From NCBI GenBank assembly GCA_025454715.1, contig JALONY010000032.1, positions 1 through 15,485 on the forward strand: a stretch of DNA of 15,485 nucleotides, given 5' to 3'. This DNA is from Anaerolineae bacterium (GTDB taxonomy: Bacteria; Chloroflexota; Anaerolineae; Aggregatilineales; Phototrophicaceae). The translations under genes and the position numbers were made by a program. Of the stretch, positions 7,775-14,561 are shown one piece after another (position 1 is the stretch's first letter; each line of letters begins with the position of its first letter). Below the pieces are notes generated by a model. The model searched no databases, had not been told where the DNA came from, and saw only the letters and a list, made by a program, of their open reading frames with translations.

Positions 7775-7804
7775 TTGTAACACTCTCGGCCTTTCGGGTA
7801 AACT
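7775..7804 (+). promoter_or_regulatory. Possible promoter for the sixA operon
   Basis: TTGTAA (7775-7780) and TAAACT (7799-7804) are separated by 18 bp, about 50 bp before the sixA ATG. They lie in the divergent region between the sigma factor gene and sixA. On the other strand a TATAAA (7733-7738) could be the -10 box of the sigma gene, without a convincing -35. Both are pattern matches only. Confidence 0.4.
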
Positions 7805-7856
7805 GGTTGGGCAAAAACATGCCCGAACTTGCCCCACACCGCGAAGAAACCGACCT

Positions 7857-8345
7857 ATGAACCTGTACCTTTTGCGGCACGCCCATGCCGAGCCCGACGA
7901 GGGCATCCCCGACGAGCGCCGCGCCCTGACCGAAGACGGTCGCGCCAACGCGCACGCGCTGGCCGAGTTGTTACGCCGCCAAGCCCTCAACATCCGCACC
8001 GTGTTCACCAGCCCGCGCTTGCGCGCCACCCAAACCGCCGACATCGTCGCGGCGGCGCTGGAGGTCGTGCCGGTGGTGCATGACGCGCTCGACTTCGGGT
8101 TTTCGGCGGCGGCGCTGGGCGAGTTGTTGCGCGATGTGCCCGCCTATCACGACGTGATGTTGGTCGGGCATGAGCCGACCCTGAGCGAGTGCCTGCGAAC
8201 CCTGACGGGTGCCTCGGTGCAGATGAAGAAGTGCGGCCTCGCCCGCGTCGAATTGCTGACCAGCCGCCCGCCCTACCGCGGCGATTTGCTGTGGTTGGTG
8301 CCGCCCAAGGTCGTGCGCGGCCTGACCGAGGAAGACCACGAATGA
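7857..8345 (+). CDS. sixA: SixA-type histidine phosphatase
   Basis: This is a histidine phosphatase superfamily member of the small SixA type (162 residues). SixA removes phosphate from phosphohistidine on signalling or phosphotransfer proteins. The catalytic motif LRHAHA gives Arg7 and the phosphoryl-accepting His8. The second Arg is Arg54 in TSPRLRATQTA, and the second catalytic His is His105 in LVGHEP. The early ATG at 7857 is chosen because the RHG motif normally begins within 10 residues of the start; a longer reading from 7749 adds 36 residues with no family match and crosses the likely promoter. It heads a plus-strand group with the two following exported proteins. The target in this organism is unknown. 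Confidence 0.85.
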   Translation: MNLYLLRHAHAEPDEGIPDERRALTEDGRANAHALAELLRRQALNIRTVFTSPRLRATQTADIVAAALEVVPVVHDALDFGFSAAALGELLRDVPAYHDVMLVGHEPTLSECLRTLTGASVQMKKCGLARVELLTSRPPYRGDLLWLVPPKVVRGLTEEDHE

Positions 8346-8376
8346 CCCCGTTTCGCCCCGCGAGAAGTTTTGCCCC

Positions 8377-8895
8377 ATGAAGCGTACCCCTGTCTTGCTC
8401 ATCACCGCATTCGTCGTCGTCGTGGTCGGCATCATCATCGCCACGGCGTTGCTGGTGCCCCAGACCACCAACCCCGCCTTTGCCCTCGCGGTCGATTTCA
8501 CCCGCGCCGCCTTGCGCGGCGACGAGGCCGCCTCGCGTGCGCCGCTCTCGGAAGAGTTGCTGGCCTACGTCGCGGCCAATTGCCCCGACGGCCAAGTCAC
8601 CGCCTGCATCGACTCGTACATCCCCGACGAGTGGGGCGGCTTGGTCGATGTGGTCTACCGCCGCTCCATCCCGCAAGACAGCGGGCGGGCGTGGGACATC
8701 CAGACCATCCCGACCTTCGAGGCCGGACAAGGCTTCAGCGGGGTGTGCGTGTACGTGCGCGCCGAAAACCCGACCCCCAGCGACGCGACCGCGTGGCGCA
8801 TCACGCGCTGGTCGGGCTGGGTGTCGTGCGATGAGCCCAACGCGGGCTTGGACGAGCTGCGGAGCGCGCCCGATGCGCCCAACCGCGCCCCGTAA
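8377..8895 (+). CDS. Membrane-anchored protein with four extracytoplasmic cysteines
   Basis: The family was not recognised. The 172-residue product has a short basic N-terminus (MKRT), one strong hydrophobic segment at about residues 7-27, and then a soluble part predicted to lie outside the membrane. That part carries four cysteines (69, 77, 124, 151), which may form two disulfides, and aromatic motifs such as DEWGG and WRITRWSGWVSC. The start is 31 bp after the sixA stop, with a weak GAGAAG upstream. Its 3' end overlaps the lipoprotein start by 23 bp. Codon use looks normal for the window. Confidence 0.65.
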   Translation: MKRTPVLLITAFVVVVVGIIIATALLVPQTTNPAFALAVDFTRAALRGDEAASRAPLSEELLAYVAANCPDGQVTACIDSYIPDEWGGLVDVVYRRSIPQDSGRAWDIQTIPTFEAGQGFSGVCVYVRAENPTPSDATAWRITRWSGWVSCDEPNAGLDELRSAPDAPNRAP

Positions 8896-9337
8896 GCGGG
8901 CGCTGGTCGGCGGGGTGGTGCTGGCGCTCCTGAGCGGGTGCATCCCCGCCCAAAACGTGCCGCCCCAGCTTGCGGCCACCGCCGCGCCCCCGTTCGTCAT
9001 CACCGATGAGCGGCTGTATACCGAGCGGTATAGCGTGCAGCCGCCCCGCGGCTGGCGCGTGATTGCCGGTGCCGCCGAAGACCCGTACACCTTCCAATTC
9101 ATCCACCCCGACGACACCGCGCTGGTGGGGGTGGCGGTGCGCGCCATCGCCGACCGCGAATTGCCGCGCCCCGCTGGCCTGACCGTCGCGCCAGAGCAGG
9201 CGTGGGTCGGGCGGGTGGCGCAGGGCGAGATTGCCCTGTTTGCGGTGGGCGCGCCCAGCGACTCCGAGGCGTTGACCGAGGTCATGCAGTCGGTGGCCGC
9301 GTCGGTCGCAACACCCACGCCGACACCCCCGCGCTGA
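8873..9337 (+). CDS. Small lipoprotein of unknown function
   Basis: The ATG at 8873-8875 has GGAG at 8861-8864, 8 nt upstream, inside the end of the preceding gene. The 154-residue product has a basic N-terminus (RPTAPRKR), a hydrophobic stretch and a lipobox L20-S21-G22-C23, so it should be lipidated at Cys23 and held at the outer face of the membrane. The mature part includes YSVQPPRGWRVIAG and FQFIHPDDTALVGVAV, a pattern seen in short PsbP/DUF-like surface proteins, and ends in a Thr/Pro-rich tail. The last 56 bp overlap the end of the convergent MFS gene. The function is unknown. Confidence 0.65.
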   Translation: MRPTAPRKRALVGGVVLALLSGCIPAQNVPPQLAATAAPPFVITDERLYTERYSVQPPRGWRVIAGAAEDPYTFQFIHPDDTALVGVAVRAIADRELPRPAGLTVAPEQAWVGRVAQGEIALFAVGAPSDSEALTEVMQSVAASVATPTPTPPR

Positions 9338-10817
9338 CCGCGCACAGCGCGGCGGCCACCCCCATCAACAGCCGAAACGTCCCCGCGAACGCCTCGCGGA
9401 TGGCCAAGCTTGCGGCCTCGGCCTGCGCGGTCGTCAACCCCGCGCCGAGCGGCACGGGGGTTTGTGCCAATTGGTCGGCCTCGGCCAACATGGCGGTTTG
9501 CGCCGCGCTGGGCACGTCTGCGGCGGTCAGGGCGGCCTGTAGCGCGCCGGTAAAGACGATCAGCGCCAACGCCCCAAAAATCGCGGTCATCAGGGCTTGT
9601 GCCGAGCGCGTGACCGCGTTGTTGACGCCCGAGGCCACCCCCGCCGATGATTCCGGCGCGGCGCTCATCACGGTGGCCGTCAGCGGCGCGACCGTGATGC
9701 CCATCCCGACCCCAATCAAGACCACCCCGCCGAAAAAGCTCGTCCAATATTGCCCGAAGCCGTCGGTCAGCGCTGGCGCGCCCAACGCCAAGAAGCCCAT
9801 ACCGACCACGGCGGGGCCAATCGTGAGCGGCAGGCGCGGCCCGACCCGTGCGCCCCAGCGCCCCGCCCACGGCGACAAGGCCGCCAAAATCAGCGCGAAC
9901 GGCAACAGGGCGGCGCTGGCCTCGGTGCCGCTGTAGCCGTGCACCTGAATCAGCAACAACGGCAAGAAGAACAACCCGCCCGACAACGCGCCATACAAAA
10001 ACGCGGTCATCAAGTTGGTGCCGGTGAATGCCCGTGAGCGAAACAGGCGCAAATCGATCATCGGGTGTGGGCTACGCGCCTCCCAGCCGACGAAGGCGGC
10101 CAACGCCACCAGCCCGCCCCCGATGGCCAGCCCGATTCCGAGGTCGAAGGCGGCACCGGCGCGCTCCCCCCACGTGACCAAGCCATAGGTCAGGCCGGCC
10201 AGCCCGAGCGTAATCAAGAACGCGCCGATGAGGTCGATGGTGCGGTCGGCGTCTGGGCGTCGGGTCTCGGGGACGCGGCGCAACGCCCACAGCGCGACGG
10301 CGGCCAGCGGCAAATTGATGAAAAATACCCAGCGCCACAGGCCACTGTCGGCCAGCAGGCCGCCCAAAATCGGCCCCCCCAGCGTGGTGATGGTGCTGAC
10401 CGACGACCATACCCCGATGGCCTGCCCACGCTGGTCGGGCGGGAAGCTGGCGGTGATGATGGCGAGGCTGCCGGGCACCATCAGCGCGCCGCCGATGCCT
10501 TGCACCACCCGCCCGAGGATTAAGACCTCGGCGGACGGGGCGAACCCACACGCCGCCGAAGCCAGCGTAAACAGCACGATGCCCGCCCCGAAGATGCGGT
10601 TGCGCCCGTATTGGTCGCCCAACGAGCCGCCAATCAAAATCAGCGACGCGAGCATCAGCAGGTAGCCGTTGACGATCCAGACCAATTGGCCGCCGCCCGC
10701 GCCGAGGTCACGCTGGAGGCTGGGCAAGACGACGTTGAGCGCGGAGCCGTCGATGAAGGCCATGCTGCTGGCGAGGATGGTGGCCAGCAGGACGTAGCGA
10801 CCGGTGGAAGAGGGCAT
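9282..10817 (-). CDS. DHA2-family MFS transporter (EmrB/QacA-like drug exporter)
   Basis: The 511-residue protein is a proton-driven exporter of the 14-helix DHA2 group. The N-terminal motif FIDGSALNVVLPSLQRDL is at about 21-38, with Asp23. Motif A, GGSLGDQYGRNR, is at 63-74, GRVVQGIGGALMVPGS lies at 102-117, and motif C, GGPILGGLLADSGLWRW, starts at 147. Hydrophobic segments run to the end. The ATG at 10815-10817 is chosen because MFS homology begins there. An open frame continues upstream to 11876, but it is antisense to another gene and unlike any transporter. GAGG lies 10 nt upstream. The stop is inside the convergent lipoprotein gene. The substrate cannot be told from sequence. Confidence 0.9.
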   Translation of the reverse strand: MPSSTGRYVLLATILASSMAFIDGSALNVVLPSLQRDLGAGGGQLVWIVNGYLLMLASLILIGGSLGDQYGRNRIFGAGIVLFTLASAACGFAPSAEVLILGRVVQGIGGALMVPGSLAIITASFPPDQRGQAIGVWSSVSTITTLGGPILGGLLADSGLWRWVFFINLPLAAVALWALRRVPETRRPDADRTIDLIGAFLITLGLAGLTYGLVTWGERAGAAFDLGIGLAIGGGLVALAAFVGWEARSPHPMIDLRLFRSRAFTGTNLMTAFLYGALSGGLFFLPLLLIQVHGYSGTEASAALLPFALILAALSPWAGRWGARVGPRLPLTIGPAVVGMGFLALGAPALTDGFGQYWTSFFGGVVLIGVGMGITVAPLTATVMSAAPESSAGVASGVNNAVTRSAQALMTAIFGALALIVFTGALQAALTAADVPSAAQTAMLAEADQLAQTPVPLGAGLTTAQAEAASLAIREAFAGTFRLLMGVAAALCAVSAGVSAWVLRPTRPPTA

Positions 10818-10859
10818 GAGCGGGGTGCCTCGTGGGTTATCGATGGGGGCGATAGGTGC

Positions 10860-10865
10860 AGTATA
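10860..10865 (-). promoter_or_regulatory. Probable -10 box of the MFS gene
   Basis: TATACT on the minus strand lies about 43 bp before the MFS ATG, giving a leader of about 36 nt. It is embedded in GGCGGTATACTG, the same 12-mer as at the folB operon promoter. No clear -35 box is seen. The divergent gap 10818-10976 also holds a GGCGGG/CCCGCC inverted repeat (10892-10913) of unknown role; no convincing plus-strand promoter was found. Confidence 0.5.
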
Positions 10866-10976
10866 CCGCCGAATGCCGGTGAGCGCTGAACGGCGGGCGG
10901 CTTGCAACCCGCCTGCGGCTGGGCGCGTATGAGACGGGGTAGCTTGCCGACATACCGAATGAGGAAACCCGACCCC

Positions 10977-12167
10977 ATGCCCCGTACCGCCCACCTGCTC
11001 AGCGTCTTGGCGCTCCTGTTGTTGCTGATTGCCCCCGCCCATGCCCAAGACGCCGGTCTGACCCTGCCGGTGCCGACCGGATCGGCGGTCGGGTATCGCC
11101 AGTACGCCCTGACCGACCCCGACCGCGCCGAACTCTTCACCGACCGCGCCGACGACCTGCGTGCCTTCCCAATCGCGGTGTATTATCCGGCCAGCCCTGC
11201 CGCGGACGCGGTGCCCGCGCCATATGCCCCTGAGGCCGAGAGCGCGGCCTATCAAGCGGCCTTGATGATACCGGCCATGATGTTCGATCGGATACAGGCT
11301 CAGGTCTACGTCGATGCGCCGTTGCTGGCGCGGGAGGGCGGGTATCCGGTCTTGCTGTTCTCGCCCGGGTTCGGCCTGCCGGTGCGCTTTTATAGCGCCT
11401 TGTTGTCCGAGGTCGCCAGCCGTGGGTTCGTCATCGCGGTGGTCGATCACCCGTATAGCCAGATGGCCTCGGTCTTCCCCGACGGCACGACCCTGCGCGC
11501 CAACGACGCGGGGTCGGACGTGTACGACCCCCAAGCCCAAGACGTGATTTTGCGCGTGTGGGTCGAGGACACCGTCCATACCCTCGATGTGTTGGCCGAG
11601 CTGAACGCGAGTGACTCGGTGTTGGCGGGCGGGTTCGACCTCGAGCGGGTCGGGGCGTTCGGTCACTCGTTCGGCGGGGCGACCGCCGCCAACGTCACGT
11701 TGGTCGATGCGCGGGTCTCTGCCGCCTTGAACATGGACGGCACGGTGTTCGGCGCGGCGGGCGAGGGCGTCGCGGTGCCGTTCATGGTGATGAGCGGTGC
11801 CCCAGAAATCGTGACCGAGATGCAGTTGTTCGCGCTGGGCATGACCCGCGAGGCGTTCGAGGCGCTGCAAGCACAATACACCGCCACCCTCGCAGGGGCG
11901 TTATCGGCCTCCAGCGCGCCGTATCACCTGCACATCGAGGGGGCGATACACAACACGTTCAGCAGTGACCTCGCCTTGTTGCAGGTGCTGTTGCCCATGT
12001 TCATCACGCCCGATATGGTCGGGACGATTGACCCGTTCCGCGCCAACGAGGTCATCGCGGCCTACACCGTCGCCTTTTTCGAGGCGCATCTGCTCGGCCA
12101 AGCGGCACCGTTGCTCGAGGCGGTGTCGGAGGATTACCCGGAGGTGCGCTTCTTGCACGAGGGCTAG
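10977..12167 (+). CDS. Secreted PAF-acetylhydrolase-like serine hydrolase
   Basis: The 396-residue protein looks like the plasma/isoform II PAF-acetylhydrolase (dienelactone hydrolase-related) family, which cleaves short or oxidised ester chains. A signal peptide occupies about residues 1-23 (ending APAHA). The nucleophile elbow GHSFGG gives Ser231. Asp254 in LNMDG follows 23 residues later, the same spacing as in the human enzyme (family knowledge). His325 in HNTFSSD completes the triad. LLFSPGFG at 127-133 would form the oxyanion region. The ATG at 10977 is chosen because GAGGAA lies 10 nt upstream and the signal peptide starts there; earlier in-frame ATGs lack an RBS. Substrate is unknown; export suggests ester scavenging or lipid detoxification. 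Confidence 0.85.
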   Translation: MPRTAHLLSVLALLLLLIAPAHAQDAGLTLPVPTGSAVGYRQYALTDPDRAELFTDRADDLRAFPIAVYYPASPAADAVPAPYAPEAESAAYQAALMIPAMMFDRIQAQVYVDAPLLAREGGYPVLLFSPGFGLPVRFYSALLSEVASRGFVIAVVDHPYSQMASVFPDGTTLRANDAGSDVYDPQAQDVILRVWVEDTVHTLDVLAELNASDSVLAGGFDLERVGAFGHSFGGATAANVTLVDARVSAALNMDGTVFGAAGEGVAVPFMVMSGAPEIVTEMQLFALGMTREAFEALQAQYTATLAGALSASSAPYHLHIEGAIHNTFSSDLALLQVLLPMFITPDMVGTIDPFRANEVIAAYTVAFFEAHLLGQAAPLLEAVSEDYPEVRFLHEG

Positions 12168-12174
12168 GCTCGGC

Positions 12175-12211
12175 GCGCACGCCGCCGGTCATCGTTTTCG
12201 GCGGCGTGCGC
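12175..12211 (+). terminator. Perfect 12-bp hairpin between two hydrolase genes
   Basis: GCGCACGCCGCC (12175-12186) and GGCGGCGTGCGC (12200-12211) are perfect inverted repeats with a 13-nt loop, 8 bp after the PAF-AH-like stop codon. A U-tract does not follow (the next bases are GGTGTG), so this is at best a weak intrinsic terminator. It could also protect the 3' end or serve as an mRNA processing stem. The next gene starts 38 bp later. Confidence 0.5.
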
Positions 12212-12248
12212 GGTGTGTTATGCTAAGCCCCAAAAAGGATGTCGTATC

Positions 12249-13199
12249 GTGAAAATCGTGCGTCGTGTGCTGTTCGGGTTCATCCTCGTCGTGCTGGTGC
12301 TGTCGGTCGTGCCGTTCGCCCTTCCGCTCAATGAGGGCGGCATCGACCCCGCCCAGCTCGTCAACGACCCAGATGGGGCGTTCATCCAGCTTCAGGGCGT
12401 GCGCGTCTATTACGAAGACAGGGGTGACCCGCAAGCGCCCGCCGTCGTGCTCATCCACGGGTTGTTCGGCTCGACCCTGACGTGGCGCTACATCACCGAC
12501 GACGTGGTGGCGGCGGGCTATCGGGTGATTGGTTTCGATCGCCCGGGGTTCGGCTTGTCCGATAAGCCTGCCGAGTTCGATTATACCCTCGGCAACCAAG
12601 CCGACCTGACGGCGCAATTGCTCGACGCGCTGGGCGTCGAGTCGGCGGTCATCGTCGGGCACAGCGCGGGGGGCAACGTGGCCGCCGCGTTCGCCCTCCG
12701 CCACCCCCAGCGGGTGACGCGCTTGGTGTTGGTCGGTGCGGCGGTCGGGTTTGGGGGGCCACCCGCGTTCGTCGGTGGGCTGGTCACGTTGCCGCCGGTG
12801 TGGCGCTGGGGGCGAGTGGGGTTACAAGCCTATTTCACGCGCCAAAACGTCGAGGCGGTCGTGCGCGGGTTTCAGGCCGACCCGTCGTTTTTGACCGAAG
12901 CCGACTACGATGGCTATTGGCGGGCGTTCCAGACCCCGGGCTGGGATGTCGCCCTTTTGGCTATCACCCGCGACCTGCCCGCCGAAACGCTGGGTGAGGC
13001 CGATGTGCGCGGCATCGATGCCCCGACCTTGTTGTTATGGGGAACCGCCGACACCGTCACCCCCTTGGCGCAGGGGGAGCGTTTGCTGGGCTGGTTGCCC
13101 AACGCTCAGCTCGTCAGCCTGCCCGCTCTTGGGCATCAGCCGTTCGAGGAAGACCCCGAGGCGTTCGTTCGGGCGTTGTTGGCGTTCTTGGCCGCCTGA
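12249..13199 (+). CDS. Membrane-anchored alpha/beta hydrolase
   Basis: The GTG at 12249 is chosen because AAGGA lies 9 nt upstream (12235-12239) and the hydrophobic N-terminal segment begins there. The 316-residue product has an N-terminal anchor at about 7-25 and then an alpha/beta hydrolase fold. The HG oxyanion motif (LIHGLFG) is at about 69-74, FDRPGFGLSD at 96-105, nucleophile Ser139 in GHSAGG, acid Asp268 in WGTADTVTP and base His296 in GHQPFEEDPE. The layout is like haloperoxidase/epoxide-hydrolase/meta-cleavage hydrolases, and the reaction cannot be fixed. It follows another exported serine hydrolase on the same strand, separated by a hairpin, so coexpression is possible but uncertain. 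Confidence 0.85.
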   Translation: MKIVRRVLFGFILVVLVLSVVPFALPLNEGGIDPAQLVNDPDGAFIQLQGVRVYYEDRGDPQAPAVVLIHGLFGSTLTWRYITDDVVAAGYRVIGFDRPGFGLSDKPAEFDYTLGNQADLTAQLLDALGVESAVIVGHSAGGNVAAAFALRHPQRVTRLVLVGAAVGFGGPPAFVGGLVTLPPVWRWGRVGLQAYFTRQNVEAVVRGFQADPSFLTEADYDGYWRAFQTPGWDVALLAITRDLPAETLGEADVRGIDAPTLLLWGTADTVTPLAQGERLLGWLPNAQLVSLPALGHQPFEEDPEAFVRALLAFLAA

Positions 13200-13237
13200 C
13201 GCCCCAACCGCTGGGGGATGATGGATGTCTTATGGTT

Positions 13238-13269
13238 CCCCCGCCCCTTGTGCGCACAAAGAGCGGGGG
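13238..13269. terminator. Possible bidirectional hairpin between convergent genes
   Basis: CCCCCGC (13238-13244) and GCGGGGG (13263-13269) enclose a perfect 12-bp palindrome, TTGTGCGCACAA (13248-13259). The structure lies between the hydrolase stop at 13199 and the cysteine synthase stop at 13330. No U-tract follows on either strand. It may end transcription in both directions. The palindrome could equally be a protein-binding site. Confidence 0.4.
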
Positions 13270-13329
13270 GAGACGCGGGCATAGCGCGCTACGCCCACCC
13301 GATGAAGGATAACACAAGCTGACCGGCGC

Positions 13330-14286
13330 TTAGCGCACCCAGAACGGGTCGCTGAGGTACTTGTACGCATTGTCGGGGAACAGCGTGACGACCACGCCGC
13401 GCTCCCCGCGCTCCGCCAGCGACTCGGCCACCTTGAGCGCGCCCGCCATCGCCGCCGCCGCGCTGATGCCGACCAAATAGCCCTCCTCGCGGGCGAGGCG
13501 CTTGGCCATCGCGTGCGAGTCCTCGGTCGTCACCCCAAAGTCGAGGTTGGCGAAGCCCTCGTCATAAATGCCCGGCACGATGGCGGTGGCCATGTGCTTC
13601 CAGCCCTCGACACCGTGGAACGGGCTATCGGGCTGGAGCGAGATGACCTGAATCTCAGGATTGATGGCCTTCAGGCCACGACCGGTGCCCATCAGGGTGC
13701 CGCTGGTGCCCAATCCGGCCACGAAATGGGTGATTTTGCCAGCGGTCTGCGCCCAGATTTCGGGGGCGGTGGTGTGGTAGTGGGCTTGCCAGTTGGCTGG
13801 GTTGTTGTATTGGTCGGCATAAAAATAGCGGTCGGGGTGGGCGGCCAGCTCGGCGCGGGCGGCGCGGATGGCGCCATCACTGCCCTCCAGCGGGTCGGTC
13901 AGCACCAGCTCCGCCCCATAGGCCTTGAGGATGGCGACGCGCTCCGGGCTGGCGTTGGCCGGCAAGAACAGCTTGACCCGAAAGCCCTTGGCCGCCCCCA
14001 ACATCGCGTAGGCGATGCCGGTGTTGCCGCTGGTGCTGTCGAGCAGGGTCTTATCGGGGGTGAGCTTGCCGCTGGTCAGGGCGTCGCGCACGATGAACAG
14101 CGCGGCGCGGTCTTTGACGCTGCCGCCCGGGTTAGCCCATTCGGCTTTGGCGTAGACCTGCACGGTTTCGGGCAGGTGGGCGGTCACGCGGGTGAAGCCG
14201 AGCATCGGGGTGTTGCCGATTTGCGCCTCGAGCTTGCGGATGCGCGGCTCATCGACGAGGTAGGGGGTTTGTTGGAGGGCGACCAT
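13330..14286 (-). CDS. cysK: Cysteine synthase (O-acetylserine sulfhydrylase family, PLP-dependent)
   Basis: The 318-residue enzyme makes cysteine from an activated serine and sulfide (or thiosulfate in CysM types). IGNTPM lies at 23-28, GGSVKDRAA at 54-62 with the PLP lysine Lys58, TSGNTG at 85-90 for substrate carboxylate binding, and GTSGT at 193-197 for the PLP phosphate. The C-terminal part contains EGYLVGISAAAAM, which includes the PLP-pyridine Ser region. Length and motifs fit CysK/CysM; the two are hard to separate by eye, so cysK is provisional. The ATG at 14284-14286 has AAAAGGAA about 12 nt upstream. A 270-nt leader with a Cys-rich leader peptide ORF and a terminator precedes it, so control by cysteine supply through attenuation is likely. 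Confidence 0.93.
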   Translation of the reverse strand: MVALQQTPYLVDEPRIRKLEAQIGNTPMLGFTRVTAHLPETVQVYAKAEWANPGGSVKDRAALFIVRDALTSGKLTPDKTLLDSTSGNTGIAYAMLGAAKGFRVKLFLPANASPERVAILKAYGAELVLTDPLEGSDGAIRAARAELAAHPDRYFYADQYNNPANWQAHYHTTAPEIWAQTAGKITHFVAGLGTSGTLMGTGRGLKAINPEIQVISLQPDSPFHGVEGWKHMATAIVPGIYDEGFANLDFGVTTEDSHAMAKRLAREEGYLVGISAAAAMAGALKVAESLAERGERGVVVTLFPDNAYKYLSDPFWVR

Positions 14287-14334
14287 GGTAGGGTGGGTTC
14301 CTTTTGGGCGGTGTCAGCGCGGCGTGAGCTGGGT

Positions 14335-14373
14335 AAACAAAAACGCGGGCGTCCTGTTGGGGACATCCCGCGT
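14335..14373 (-). terminator. Intrinsic terminator (attenuator) in the cysteine synthase leader
   Basis: On the minus strand ACGCGGGATGTCC (14373-14361) pairs with GGACGCCCGCGT (14354-14343): 7 bp, a small internal mismatch, then 4 bp, around a 6-nt loop. It is followed directly by UUUUUGUUU (14343-14335). This is the only hairpin with a U-tract found in the window, and it stands about 50 nt before the cysteine synthase ATG, so it must be regulated or leaky for the gene to be expressed. The terminator form is visible; the attenuation role is inferred. Confidence 0.8.
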
Positions 14374-14474
14374 CGTGTGGTGTACTCGTGTTTCGTGTCG
14401 CACACACCGACCCCGTAGGGCTGTGGTGTGCGCTCAGTTTGTCAACATGCAAAGCGCCGCCTGCCTACGCGGAA
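14366..14474 (-). promoter_or_regulatory. Candidate antiterminator pairing in the leader RNA
   Basis: UUCCGCGU (14474-14467), formed by the last base of codon 14 through the first base of the stop codon of the leader ORF, can pair over 8 bp (one G-U) with ACGCGGGA (14373-14366), the 5' arm of the terminator. The two pairings exclude each other. Between them is a stable hairpin, GCGCACACC (14433-14425) with GGUGUGUGC (14408-14400, one G-U), which would bring the distant strands together. Its loop contains CCUACG (14419-14414), also complementary to CGUAGG (14469-14464) at the leader stop codon. The complementarity is seen; its use is inferred. Confidence 0.6.
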
Positions 14475-14515
14475 AATCCCCCGTATGATTGGCAGCGACA
14501 ACAAAGTGCGAGCAT
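14465..14515 (-). CDS. Cysteine-rich leader peptide of the cysteine synthase gene
   Basis: A 16-residue ORF, MLALCCRCQSYGGFSA, runs from ATG 14515-14513 to TAG 14467-14465. Three of codons 5-8 are Cys (TGT TGT CGC TGC). Its RBS, AAGGAG at 14529-14524, is 8 nt before the ATG and is among the best in the window. It lies about 40 nt after the likely transcription start and about 180 nt before a cysteine synthase gene, with an intrinsic terminator between. A ribosome waiting at codons 5-8 would leave codons 14-17 free to form the antiterminator; one at the stop codon would cover them. This matches the design of trp, his and leu leader peptides. Cys-cluster leader ORFs are known from mycobacteria before sulfur genes. 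I infer that this is a cysteine-sensing attenuator peptide. Confidence 0.75.
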   Translation of the reverse strand: MLALCCRCQSYGGFSA

Positions 14516-14523
14516 GTTGCATA

Positions 14524-14529
14524 CTCCTT
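14524..14529 (-). promoter_or_regulatory. Strong ribosome binding site of the leader peptide
   Basis: AAGGAG on the minus strand, spaced 8 nt from the leader ATG. Together with the promoter it shows that this 17-codon ORF is meant to be translated; most genes in the window have weaker sites. Confidence 0.75.
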
Positions 14530-14561
14530 AGTGAGGCGAATGCGCCCCCTTCATACTCAAC

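Noticed and set aside
8005..9870. 621-codon open frame on the minus strand
   Set aside because: It runs antisense to sixA and the two exported proteins and overlaps the MFS gene in another frame. The composition is Arg/Gly/Ala-rich with no motif.
10818..11876. N-terminal extension of the MFS open frame
   Set aside because: The added 353 codons are antisense to the PAF-AH-like gene and unlike a transporter; a good start and promoter exist at 10817 and 10860.
14249..14452. 67-codon frame overlapping the cysteine synthase leader
   Set aside because: It has no RBS, crosses the terminator and runs into the start of the enzyme gene in another frame. It contains Cys codons but no cluster.
14528..14554. 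Eight-codon ORF (MKGAHSPH) right after the likely transcription start
   Set aside because: It has no RBS, and its stop lies in the leader peptide's RBS. A leaderless role is possible but nothing supports it.
14287..14556. T-box riboswitch in the cysteine synthase leader
   Set aside because: The GC-rich terminator resembles the end of T-box leaders, but no GGGUGGNACCGCG box or stem I elements were found. A translated Cys-rich ORF explains the region better.
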